DNA of 6,886 nucleotides. It comes from Bdellovibrionales bacterium. GTDB lineage: Bacteria; Bdellovibrionota; UBA1018; CAIMNF01. The position numbers were made by a program, and so were the translations under genes. The DNA is taken from the NCBI GenBank assembly GCA_947457605.1, contig CANGWP010000113.1, forward strand, positions 1-6,886. The letters run 5' to 3'. Positions 1 through 6,828 of the stretch are shown here, piece by piece. Position 1 is the stretch's first letter; each line of letters opens with the position of its first letter. The notes beneath the pieces are model-generated. The model saw nothing but the letters and a program-made list of their open reading frames with translations. It made no database searches and was not told where the DNA came from.

Positions 1-1
1 T

Positions 2-118
2 GACAATCTATACAGCGCCATCGATGAGGTGATTCATCACCTTGAGCGCCAGGTTCAAAGAAACAAGGAACAAACCAGAAACAAAAAACACGTGGGACGC
101 GAATTCAAGGTGGCGTGA
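2..118 (+). CDS. hpf: Ribosome hibernation promoting factor, short form (C-terminal 38 codons only)
   Basis: The plus strand is open in frame from base 2 to a TGA at 116-118 and encodes 38 residues. They begin DNLYSAIDEVIHHLERQVQR and continue into a Lys/Arg-rich tail. The pattern D-x-Y-x-A-I-D-x-V-x-x-x-L-E-R-Q is the C-terminal helix typical of the HPF/RaiA (YfiA, sigma-54 modulation) family. These proteins bind the 30S decoding region and silence ribosomes in stationary phase or starvation. The frame ends soon after this helix, so it is the short type without the extra dimerisation domain of long HPF; this is inference because the N-terminus is outside the window. The gene converges on ribH, with 6 bp between the two stop codons. 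The basic tail matches the family. The assignment rests on one helix, so it is likely but not certain. Confidence 0.72.
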   Translation, partial: DNLYSAIDEVIHHLERQVQRNKEQTRNKKHVGREFKVA

Positions 119-121
119 CCC
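83..121 (-). terminator. Weak candidate intrinsic terminator for the rib operon, inside the hpf 3' end
   Basis: Just past the ribH stop, the minus strand reads GGG-TC-ACGC, a 12-nt loop, then GCGT-CCC (121 to 94). This gives a 7-bp stem with a two-base bulge. After a 5-nt gap there is a run of six T (88-83). The bulge, the long loop and the gap before the T run all make this a poor terminator. It is listed because it is the only stem plus T-tract at this end of the operon. It would lie within the coding region of the convergent hpf gene. Confidence 0.2.
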
Positions 122-124
122 TGT

Positions 125-562
125 TCAGGACTTGATTCTTCGGAGAGTTTCAATGGAGCCGAGCACAGCGAGGGCGGCTTCGCGGCCTTTGTTGTGCTCG
201 TCTTTTCTAGAGCGAATCTGAGCCTGCTCATCTGTGTAGGTTGTAAGAATTCCGAACGAGATTGGCACATTGGTTTCGAGGCTGGCCATTTGTATTCCTA
301 CAGCGGCACCCAGACTGATGAATTCAAAGTGGGCCGTATCTCCTTTGATTACACAACCCAGGCAAATCACTCCGCTGTATTTTCCGGTTCGCGCCAGGTG
401 CTTTGCAATCAAAGGAACCTCAAATGCCCCCGGAGCGGAAAACTCATCAATCGCAGACACATCATGGTTTGAAAGCGCCTCTTTGGCACCAAACAGAAGG
501 CCTTCTGTTACCTCGGGATTGAACTCACTTCTGACGATTGCGATCCTGTGTTCCGATTTCAT
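125..562 (-). CDS. ribH: 6,7-dimethyl-8-ribityllumazine synthase
   Basis: This cytosolic enzyme condenses 5-amino-6-ribitylaminouracil with 3,4-dihydroxy-2-butanone 4-phosphate to form lumazine, the penultimate riboflavin step. Family members assemble as pentamers or 60-subunit shells. The 145-residue protein has normal length. Family landmarks are PGAFEVP (44-50), GCVIKGDTAHFEFI (69-82) with the acid-base His at 78, FGILTT (103-108) and NKGREAA (124-130) with the phosphate-binding Arg at 127. Between FGILTT and NKG the segment is more charged (RSRKDEH) than in many homologues. The ATG overlaps the ribBA stop by 4 bp (ATGA). Only a weak G-rich stretch precedes it, so translation probably depends on ribosomes finishing ribBA. 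It is the last gene of the unit, and nusB, a frequent downstream neighbour of ribH, is not here. Confidence 0.96.
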   Translation of the reverse strand: MKSEHRIAIVRSEFNPEVTEGLLFGAKEALSNHDVSAIDEFSAPGAFEVPLIAKHLARTGKYSGVICLGCVIKGDTAHFEFISLGAAVGIQMASLETNVPISFGILTTYTDEQAQIRSRKDEHNKGREAALAVLGSIETLRRIKS

Positions 563-1785
563 AGGTTGCCCAACTGGTGGTGAAACCGCTCCCGCTTTGT
601 CTTGAGATACCCGATGTTCTCGGGGTTCACTTCCCCTTCGATTCCGACCCGATCCTTGATCGTGATCCCAAACGACTGAAGTTCGCTCACTTTATGGGGA
701 TTGTTGGTAAGGAGCCTTATGGTCTGGACACCCTTCATTTGAAGGATTTTTGCGGCATCCTGATAGTGACGCTCATCGGGCAGGAACCCCAGGGCAAGAT
801 TTGCGTCCAGCGTGTCCTGACCCGCGTCCTGAAGTGCGTATGCTTCAATCTTGTTGAAAAGACCGATTCCTCGGCCCTCCTGATTCTTCAGATAAATCAC
901 CGCTCCACCGGATTTTGAATCTCCGATTTTCTTCATGGATTGCTTGAGCTGATTGCCACAATCGCAACGCAGAGACCCGAGCGCATCACCCGTAAGGCAT
1001 TCGGAATGGATTCTCACCAGGGGTGCCTCGGTTCCCGGCTTTAGGAACGAATCCGTGCAAATCAGGGCGTGCTCTGCCCCCGTAAAAGGATTGCGAAAAC
1101 TCTGAATTCTCCACTCATGTCCCGCCTCTCCTCCATGAAGATTCGGAAAACGGGACATCTTGCTCTCACTGAGCCAAGAGGAATTCAGCGCTCGATATTG
1201 GATCAAATCATCAATGGTAAGAATCGGAATTGAGAATTTTCTGGAGAAGATGTCGAGATCAGGACGCCTTGCCATCGAGCCATCTTCGTTGATAATCTCA
1301 CAAATCACCGCGGCCGGACGCAAACCCGCAAGCTTGCAAAGCTCAATGGATCCTTCCGTATGGCCTGCTCTTTCAAGAACGCCCCCTGGTGCTGCTCGCA
1401 AAGGAAAGATATGCCCCGGAGCTACGAGATCCCCACGAGAAGAGGATGGATCAGATGCAACTTGAATGGTCCGGGCTCTGTCTGCTGCAGAAATGCCGGT
1501 GGATACACCGGTCGCAGCTTCGATTGAAACCGTGAATGCGGTCTTCCGGGGACTCTCGTTGTGAGGAACCATCAAGGGGAGGCCAAGCCGATCCACCTGG
1601 TCCGCCTCAAGGGAGAGGCATACAAGACCGCAGGCATTCCTAATGAGGAAATTGATCTTTTCTGGTGTCGCGAATTCAGCTGCAAGGATCAAATCCCCTT
1701 CATTTTCGCGATCCTCGCTGTCCACGAGAATTACCATTTCCCCCCGCTTCAGTGCTGAAATGGCTGCCTCAAGTTTTGTGTTCAT
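559..1785 (-). CDS. ribBA: Bifunctional 3,4-dihydroxy-2-butanone 4-phosphate synthase / GTP cyclohydrolase II
   Basis: This fused cytosolic enzyme supplies both branches of riboflavin synthesis: ribulose 5-phosphate to dihydroxybutanone phosphate plus formate, and GTP to the diaminopyrimidine precursor. The N-terminal DHBP synthase domain (about 1-200) shows DRENEGD (25-31), TGISAADRA (96-104), PGHIFPLRA (123-131), GHTEG (141-145) and EDGSMARRPDL (167-177). The loop before DRENEGD reads VDSE where VDDE is usual. The C-terminal GTP cyclohydrolase II domain (about 205-408) has the zinc motif HSECLTGDALGSLRCDC, with Cys263, Cys274 and Cys276. It also has QEGRGIGL (302-309), AYALQD with Tyr316 (E. 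coli RibA Tyr105), PDERHY with Arg339 (E. coli Arg128) and LLTNNPHK (358-365). Both halves look catalytically complete, and 408 residues is normal. The start overlaps the ribE end by 17 bp, with only a weak GAAAGA-like ribosome site upstream. The stop overlaps ribH. Confidence 0.97.
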   Translation of the reverse strand: MNTKLEAAISALKRGEMVILVDSEDRENEGDLILAAEFATPEKINFLIRNACGLVCLSLEADQVDRLGLPLMVPHNESPRKTAFTVSIEAATGVSTGISAADRARTIQVASDPSSSRGDLVAPGHIFPLRAAPGGVLERAGHTEGSIELCKLAGLRPAAVICEIINEDGSMARRPDLDIFSRKFSIPILTIDDLIQYRALNSSWLSESKMSRFPNLHGGEAGHEWRIQSFRNPFTGAEHALICTDSFLKPGTEAPLVRIHSECLTGDALGSLRCDCGNQLKQSMKKIGDSKSGGAVIYLKNQEGRGIGLFNKIEAYALQDAGQDTLDANLALGFLPDERHYQDAAKILQMKGVQTIRLLTNNPHKVSELQSFGITIKDRVGIEGEVNPENIGYLKTKRERFHHQLGNL

Positions 1786-2386
1786 GGTTTAGTCTTTCAA
1801 TATATTTGGCCAATATGTCTACCTCAAAATTGACCAAATCACCACGATATAAATCCGAAAGTGCCGTCTCTTGCCAAGTATGAGGAATGATTTGAAATTG
1901 AAGGAGTTGACCCTCCATTGCGTGAATCGTGAGGGAAACCCCGTTTAAAGTAAAAGAGCCTTTCAGGACGCAATATCGAAGAAACGAGGAATTGGCCAAC
2001 TCAATCTCTAGCAAATGACAATTGCCACTCATCGGCTCAGAACGGGTTACCTTTCCAACTCCGTCCACGTGCCCTTGAACCAAATGACCGGAAAATCGAT
2101 CGGAAAGCTTCATTGCCCGTTCCAGATTCACGCGTTTGCCGGCAGTCAAACTCGAAAGCGCTGTAACCAAAAGAGTCTCGGGAGCGAGATCAAAGCAGAT
2201 GTGGAGAGCATTCATTTGGACCACGGTCAGACAGACCCCATTTGTGGCAATGCTTTCTCCGAGTTGGATCGGGTCCTTTGAATCAGGAATGTGGAAGGCA
2301 TTCTCGATCTCGAGGCGCACGGTGGGGCCTCCGGAATTCTCAAACTTCAGAACCTTGGCTGTCTTCTGTACGATTCCTGTAAACAT
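1769..2386 (-). CDS. ribE: Riboflavin synthase, alpha subunit
   Basis: This enzyme dismutates two 6,7-dimethyl-8-ribityllumazine molecules into riboflavin and the ribitylaminopyrimidine that RibH re-uses. The 205-residue protein consists of two tandem lumazine-binding barrels (about 1-97 and 98-205). It opens with the family-defining MFTGIVQ. GESIATNGVCLTV (43-55) in barrel one is mirrored by KGSFTLNGVSLTI (142-154) in barrel two. GHLVQGHVDG (100-109), IPHTWQETAL (167-176) and FEVDILAKYIERL (187-199) complete the set. The usual Gly-Gly-His at the second-barrel entry reads Ser-Gly-His (99-101). The frame is open upstream to an ATG at 2458, but the conserved MFTGIVQ and the 1-bp TGATG junction with the permease gene fix the start at 2386. 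A GAG lies 7 nt upstream and a stronger GGAAGGA somewhat too far away. The gene is also called ribC in some species. Confidence 0.96.
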   Translation of the reverse strand: MFTGIVQKTAKVLKFENSGGPTVRLEIENAFHIPDSKDPIQLGESIATNGVCLTVVQMNALHICFDLAPETLLVTALSSLTAGKRVNLERAMKLSDRFSGHLVQGHVDGVGKVTRSEPMSGNCHLLEIELANSSFLRYCVLKGSFTLNGVSLTIHAMEGQLLQFQIIPHTWQETALSDLYRGDLVNFEVDILAKYIERLNHEHKT

Positions 2387-3645
2387 CAGTATTCTCGAAT
2401 TCCTTCCAAAGGCGTGAGCTTTGCCGCCCCGCGAGCCGGAAAATAGGATGCAAGACAAACAATCAAAAACGAAACCACCGGAACACCGATCAAATAAAGC
2501 ACATCAAATGTCACCGGAAGAGTGCGGTCATAATACACATCGGGGAGCGAGATGAATTGATATTTTTTTAACATCATGCAAATCAAAATCGCCCCCAGGG
2601 TACCAAAAAAGACACCGCTGCCGCCGATCAGAATCCCTTTCCAAACAAAGATTCCGCGAATGCTCTTCGGAGTGGCGCCCATGGTTTTCAGAATTGAAAT
2701 TTCCTTGATCTTTTCCTGAACCAAAAGCGTGAGTGTAGAGACGATATTCAAGCTTGAAATGATTACGGTAAACAAGAGAATCAGAAACATTGCCAGACGC
2801 TCAAGACGCATCGAAGCAAACAAGTTCGCGTTCAGGTCATTCCAGTCACGAGCTTTCAAATCCGTGAGTTCGTATCTGAATCGGGAAATGAAGGATGAAG
2901 AAAGAGAGGAGTCCCGAAGTGCGATCTCAATTTCACTTACCACCCCTTTTTTCCGAAGAAAGCTCTCCACATTCGAAATCGAGGTATAAGCAACATGGGA
3001 TTCTTGCTCGGGAACTCCAAAATGATAAATCCCCTCCACCACGAAACGCTTGATCCGTGGAATGTTGTTGAAAGGCCCATCCATCTGGGATGGAGAAATC
3101 ACAGTTACGAAATCACCCGGAATCAAACCCATTTCGTAAGCCAACTCCTTGCCTACAAAAATGCCGGGGTACCGTATGGAATTGGGTCCATCCCGGTCCA
3201 CCAGCATCTGGGGAAGCGCTTCCTCGACCAAACCCTTCTTTACCCGGGAAAACTTGTCCGCCTCAACCCCCTTGATCAGGATGCCAGACACTTTATTCCC
3301 GTTTCGGATTACCACCTCGGTGCTCAGTTGATAACTCATGAGGTCCAACTCGGGGCTTGAGGCAATCGAAGCGAGCGCTGGAAGAGCCGTCAAGCCCGCC
3401 TTCGGGACCCAACCGGAATCAAACCCGGGGAAACTATGTTCAGGAGTAATCAGGACATGAAGATCGCTTGAGACGAGCTTTTCGCGCAACTGCTTCTCGA
3501 ATCCACTCATTACCGAGAGTACAATGATGATCGCGGCAACCCCGAGCCCGATTCCGCCCATTGAAAGCAGACTGCTCAGACTGAGAAACTCGGTGTTGCG
3601 TTTGGACTTCAGATATCTTCGAGCAACAAACAACACCCAATTCAT
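2386..3645 (-). CDS. lolC: LolC/LolE-family lipoprotein-releasing ABC transporter permease
   Basis: This inner-membrane permease belongs to the Lol system, which extracts mature lipoproteins from the inner membrane and hands them to LolA for delivery to the outer membrane. The 419-residue protein starts with a basic cytoplasmic stretch (FVARRYLKSKRNTEF), followed by a first membrane helix (about 24-47) and a periplasmic MacB-type domain (about 49-280). Three FtsX-type helices follow (about 284-308, 334-358 and 382-402). DWNDLNANLFASMRLERLAM (267-286) before helix two and LVQEKIKEISILKTMGATP (308-326) after it match the LolC/LolE signature; the latter contains the coupling helix that contacts the ATPase. 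The C-terminus PARGAAKLTPLEGIRE is also typical. The start overlaps the fadJ-like stop by 4 bp (ATGA) with no visible ribosome site, implying reinitiation. No LolD ATPase or second permease lies nearby. LolC, LolE or a merged LolF-type role cannot be told apart from this window. Confidence 0.9.
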   Translation of the reverse strand: MNWVLFVARRYLKSKRNTEFLSLSSLLSMGGIGLGVAAIIIVLSVMSGFEKQLREKLVSSDLHVLITPEHSFPGFDSGWVPKAGLTALPALASIASSPELDLMSYQLSTEVVIRNGNKVSGILIKGVEADKFSRVKKGLVEEALPQMLVDRDGPNSIRYPGIFVGKELAYEMGLIPGDFVTVISPSQMDGPFNNIPRIKRFVVEGIYHFGVPEQESHVAYTSISNVESFLRKKGVVSEIEIALRDSSLSSSFISRFRYELTDLKARDWNDLNANLFASMRLERLAMFLILLFTVIISSLNIVSTLTLLVQEKIKEISILKTMGATPKSIRGIFVWKGILIGGSGVFFGTLGAILICMMLKKYQFISLPDVYYDRTLPVTFDVLYLIGVPVVSFLIVCLASYFPARGAAKLTPLEGIREY

Positions 3646-5837
3646 GGATAGAATTTGCCATTTTTCGCAAAGGCGAGCAAGGCATCCGAAGGAGCAAAAC
3701 GCATTCCATACTTGCCTTTCAATTCCTGAAGAACATTCACGATCTTCTCCAAACCAACCGAGTCGGCGTACCTGAGAAGACCGCCCCGAAAGGGAGGAAA
3801 GCCGGTGCCCATGATCATTCCGAGATCCACGTCCTCCGGTGCGGCCACAATCTTTTCCTGAAGGCAGCGAGCCGCCTCATTGATCATTCCAAACACACAC
3901 CGATCGACCATTTCCTGTTTTGTGATCTTGCCGGTGAGCGGACGGATTCCCAAAAGATCATAGATGCCAGAATCCAGCCTTTTTTCTTTCTTCTCGGGGC
4001 CGGAATAAATATAAAATCCGGATCCTGATTTCTTTCCGAGTCGCTTTTTCTCAAGGAGTTTTTCAAAAGTCCCTGGCGGAGACATCCTCTCTCCAAAACC
4101 ATCATGGAGAATGTGCCCAACCTTTTCAGCAACATCGAGACCAATCTCATCAATGAGCTCAATCGGACCCATGGGCATGCCAAACTCAAGCAACGCGGGA
4201 TCAAGTTCCTCAATTCGAACGCCTTCTGAAACCATGATTGCAGCTTCCGTGAGATAAGGCATGAGCAAACGATTCACAAGAAATCCCGGCGCGTCTCTTA
4301 CTACGATCGGCGTTTTTCCGATTTGCTTGCTGAATTGAAAAATCTGGGAAACCGACTGATCGGACGATTTTTCGCCGCGAATCACCTCAACGAGCGGCAT
4401 TTTATGCACAGGATTGAAGAAGTGCATTCCACAAAACCGTTCCGGGTGTCGCATCACGCTTTGCATCCTGCTGACACTCAAGGAGGAGGTATTGGTTGCA
4501 ATCACCGCATCTTTCGAAACGAAATCCTCGAGTTCCTTCAAAACGGACTGTTTGACCTCCATCTTTTCCACAATCGCCTCCACCACCACTTCCGCTCCCA
4601 AAAAGCCATCATAGGAAGTGGTTGGTGAAATCTTTGCAAGTTTCTGCTGAAACTGGCGTTCCGTAATGGATCTTCGTTTTAAGCTCTTATTGAAAAGCGT
4701 CAGTGCCGATTGAATGCCAAGCTCAAGGCCGGGAATTCCCACGTCTTTCATGCGAACGGAAATTCCCTTGTCTGCAAGAAGGTGTGCAATCCCCCCACCC
4801 ATCACGCCCGCACCAAGCACTGCTGCGGATTGGATCTTTTTGGTGGGTGCTTCAACCCCTTCGGGAAGACCGTTGGCCTTCTTGATTGCCTCCGTAAGGA
4901 AGAACAAACGAATGCAATTCTTCGACACATCGGTTGCCGCCATTTTTCCAAAACCCTCCGCTTCGCGCTTCATTGCACGAGCGCGATCCACACCTCGAAA
5001 ATTTTTTTGGTACCCGGTGCCCGTTTCTGAAATGACGTCGATTGCTTCGATCGGCGCAGGATACTGACCCTTGGTTTTCGACAAAACACCGGATCGCGCC
5101 TTTTTAAACACCACGGATCGTCCCAGTGGATTGTTTTCGAGCAGGGAACCCGTGACCCCACCCATCCCGCCGAGTTTCGGCGGTTTCCCGATTCTTTCTC
5201 CGCGCTTCAGCCGCTCAAGATTCTTACACACCCATTCAATGCTCGAAGTTTCAAAGTTTTCTTTCTGGAGTAAGCCATCCGCGAGCCCTGCCTTGTACGC
5301 TTTTTCACCTGTTAGGGTCTTGCCCGAAAGGATCAAATCTAGCGCTTGAGCGATTCCAACCTTCCAAGGCATCCGCACACAGCCTCCCATCCCGGGAATC
5401 ACTCCAAGCAAGGTTTCAGGCAATCCAATCCTTGCGCCGGAGTCATTCGACATCAGGATCGCCGAGCTTGCGAGGGACAACTCGCATCCACCACCAAGAC
5501 ATGCTCCATTGATGGCCACAACCCTTGGAAAGGGAAGATCCTCCCACTCGTTCAGCAAGTTTTGGCCCGCTTCTGAAAGAGCTTGAGCCTCTTCAGCAGT
5601 CCTTGCCGCTTGAAACAAAGTAATGTCCGCACCGGCTATGAAGTTTCCCGGTTTTTTCGAAAATAATATCAGGGCTTCAATTTCGCCCGCCCTTCTCTTC
5701 AGTTCAGGGATGAGACTCTCGAACTCTGCGATCACCTCACGGTTGAACTTGTTGACTTTCTCCCCCTTCAAATCAAAATACAAAAATGCGAGAGAATGGC
5801 CACCCACGGATCGAACCAAAAGTTCAAAATTTTTCAT
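3642..5837 (-). CDS. fadJ: Fatty-acid oxidation multifunctional protein: enoyl-CoA hydratase / 3-hydroxyacyl-CoA dehydrogenase
   Basis: This protein catalyses the second and third steps of beta-oxidation: hydration of trans-2-enoyl-CoA, then NAD-dependent oxidation of L-3-hydroxyacyl-CoA. It normally works with a separate thiolase. The 731-residue length fits FadJ/FadB. The hydratase domain (about 1-190) has FIAGADI (67-72) for the oxyanion hole, GACLGGGCELSLA (111-123) with catalytic Glu119, and IGLPETLLGVIPGMGG (137-152) with catalytic Glu141. The dehydrogenase domain has the NAD loop LGAGVMGGG (341-349), ATNTSSL (447-453), HFFNPVHKMPLVEVI (472-486) with the His472/Glu484 dyad, APGFLVNR (516-523) and GFPPFRGG (679-686). 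The segment after GLPET resembles FadB (GxxRMP), so FadJ versus FadB is not settled. No good ribosome-binding site precedes the ATG. The gene lies 26 bp after the beta-barrel gene stop and overlaps the permease start by 4 bp. Confidence 0.94.
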   Translation of the reverse strand: MKNFELLVRSVGGHSLAFLYFDLKGEKVNKFNREVIAEFESLIPELKRRAGEIEALILFSKKPGNFIAGADITLFQAARTAEEAQALSEAGQNLLNEWEDLPFPRVVAINGACLGGGCELSLASSAILMSNDSGARIGLPETLLGVIPGMGGCVRMPWKVGIAQALDLILSGKTLTGEKAYKAGLADGLLQKENFETSSIEWVCKNLERLKRGERIGKPPKLGGMGGVTGSLLENNPLGRSVVFKKARSGVLSKTKGQYPAPIEAIDVISETGTGYQKNFRGVDRARAMKREAEGFGKMAATDVSKNCIRLFFLTEAIKKANGLPEGVEAPTKKIQSAAVLGAGVMGGGIAHLLADKGISVRMKDVGIPGLELGIQSALTLFNKSLKRRSITERQFQQKLAKISPTTSYDGFLGAEVVVEAIVEKMEVKQSVLKELEDFVSKDAVIATNTSSLSVSRMQSVMRHPERFCGMHFFNPVHKMPLVEVIRGEKSSDQSVSQIFQFSKQIGKTPIVVRDAPGFLVNRLLMPYLTEAAIMVSEGVRIEELDPALLEFGMPMGPIELIDEIGLDVAEKVGHILHDGFGERMSPPGTFEKLLEKKRLGKKSGSGFYIYSGPEKKEKRLDSGIYDLLGIRPLTGKITKQEMVDRCVFGMINEAARCLQEKIVAAPEDVDLGMIMGTGFPPFRGGLLRYADSVGLEKIVNVLQELKGKYGMRFAPSDALLAFAKNGKFYP

Positions 5838-5863
5838 AGATTTAGAGCTTAGGAAAAAGAGGG

Positions 5864-6817
5864 CTAGAAGTAAATCCCCAGACCGGCGCCCAACAAATAT
5901 GATGCGCTGCGACTTACCGAGTTCCCGACATCGCTCTTTCCCGGATCAATTCCAAAATTCATGCTCCGGTCGTTGGAAGTGCTGCTTGTGATGACCCCCG
6001 CAAGCTTGAAGCTCAACTGGGCTACGAATGCACGAGTGATCGCAATCTCGGTGCCTAACTCTCCAAATCCGCCAAATTGATTGAGCATGAAATCACTGGT
6101 GTATTGTGGCTGACCCGAGAGAACTTGAAGATTCATTGAAGAATAATTCAGAGTTCCTCTGGTCCATTGGATCCCGCCTCCCAGGTAGGGCCTTACCCTG
6201 GATTCCCGGCCAAGAACAAAGAGCTTTGCGCCTCCACTCCATGAATTTTGCTTCAATGCCAGAGTTGGGCCAAACCCGAAAGGCAGGACTCCTCCAAGGG
6301 AATTGATTCTAAGGTTCGAAAATTCCTGCTCTTGATAAACATAAGAACCCTCAAGGCGGATGTTTTCTGAAATCAAAAAGCCTATAGCTCCCCCGAAAGC
6401 ATATCGGGGTTGTACAGTTGCGGCATCGGTTCCAAAAACAGATCCAAACCCGCCGAGCGGAGAAAGATAAAACCGAATGGGGGCTTGCTCCTCTGTCAGA
6501 ACACCGTAGGTATTCATGACGGTACTGATTTTCGTGTAATCCCGCCTTGGCGTTTGGTTTGGTTTCAGTGGCTCCGCAATCAAAGGCTCGCTTTTCACCG
6601 TTGCCACTTCTTGCGCAGGAGCCATTTCAAGGGATTCACGTTGGCTTAACTCCTCATCCACAGAGGGGATGGATTCCACCTCGGGATTGATCGATTGAGC
6701 ATAGCCAAGATCACCCCAGTCTGAACCTGAGGTCTCTGAAGCATGACCTTTGAAGCTGATTAAAATCAAGGCCACAAGAGAACCAATGAAAAATCCGACA
6801 AACTTTTGCTGAATCAT
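5864..6817 (-). CDS. Outer-membrane beta-barrel protein of unknown function
   Basis: The 317-residue precursor begins with Lys at position 5, a hydrophobic core (about 6-21) and a likely signal peptidase I site after GHA (residue 26). Residues 27 to about 110 are acidic and Pro/Glu/Ser-rich and probably form a flexible periplasmic segment. The rest alternates aromatic and small residues in Gly-rich strands, roughly 115-124, 138-148, 152-162, 191-203, 208-218, 245-258, 262-274 and 304-316. It ends in GLGIYF, the terminal Phe expected of a BAM-inserted barrel. This looks like an eight-stranded OmpA/OmpW-like fold with no peptidoglycan-binding domain. The frame also has an ATG at 6853, but the start at 6817 is preferred. 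It has a GGGGGGTGG site immediately upstream, it begins a clean signal peptide, and the predicted transcript would start at or inside the upstream ATG. I do not recognise a specific function. Confidence 0.85.
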   Translation of the reverse strand: MIQQKFVGFFIGSLVALILISFKGHASETSGSDWGDLGYAQSINPEVESIPSVDEELSQRESLEMAPAQEVATVKSEPLIAEPLKPNQTPRRDYTKISTVMNTYGVLTEEQAPIRFYLSPLGGFGSVFGTDAATVQPRYAFGGAIGFLISENIRLEGSYVYQEQEFSNLRINSLGGVLPFGFGPTLALKQNSWSGGAKLFVLGRESRVRPYLGGGIQWTRGTLNYSSMNLQVLSGQPQYTSDFMLNQFGGFGELGTEIAITRAFVAQLSFKLAGVITSSTSNDRSMNFGIDPGKSDVGNSVSRSASYLLGAGLGIYF

Positions 6818-6819
6818 TT

Positions 6820-6828
6820 CCACCCCCC
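6820..6828 (-). promoter_or_regulatory. Ribosome-binding site that decides the start of the beta-barrel gene
   Basis: On the minus strand GGGGGGTGG lies two bases upstream of the ATG at 6817. The run is G-rich, so the effective pairing could centre on the GGGG or the GGTGG at an acceptable spacing. The alternative ATG at 6853 is preceded by a pyrimidine-rich ACCCCCT, which cannot act as a Shine-Dalgarno sequence. This supports the shorter reading frame. Confidence 0.6.

Noticed and set aside
27..42. Inverted repeat AGGTGAT-TC-ATCACCT
   Set aside because: The two-base loop is too tight, there is no T-tract, and it lies within the conserved hpf helix, so it is most simply a coding coincidence.
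194..605. Plus-strand open frames opposite ribH
   Set aside because: They run antisense to a gene with clear family motifs, have no recognisable domains and no ribosome sites, and are shadows of ribH.
3440..3709. Minus-strand 89-codon frame across the fadJ-lolC junction
   Set aside because: It is a shifted frame over the ends of two well-supported genes and has no family resemblance.
4703..5067. Several overlapping plus-strand open frames opposite the fadJ-like gene
   Set aside because: Their compositions are Pro/Ser/Arg-rich, as expected of reverse-complement frames, and the minus strand is fully explained by conserved catalytic motifs.
5846..5874. Possible promoter before the fadJ-like gene (TTTACT, 17 bp, TAAGCT)
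   Set aside because: The match is only four of six and three of six, which is not better than chance in AT-rich sequence.
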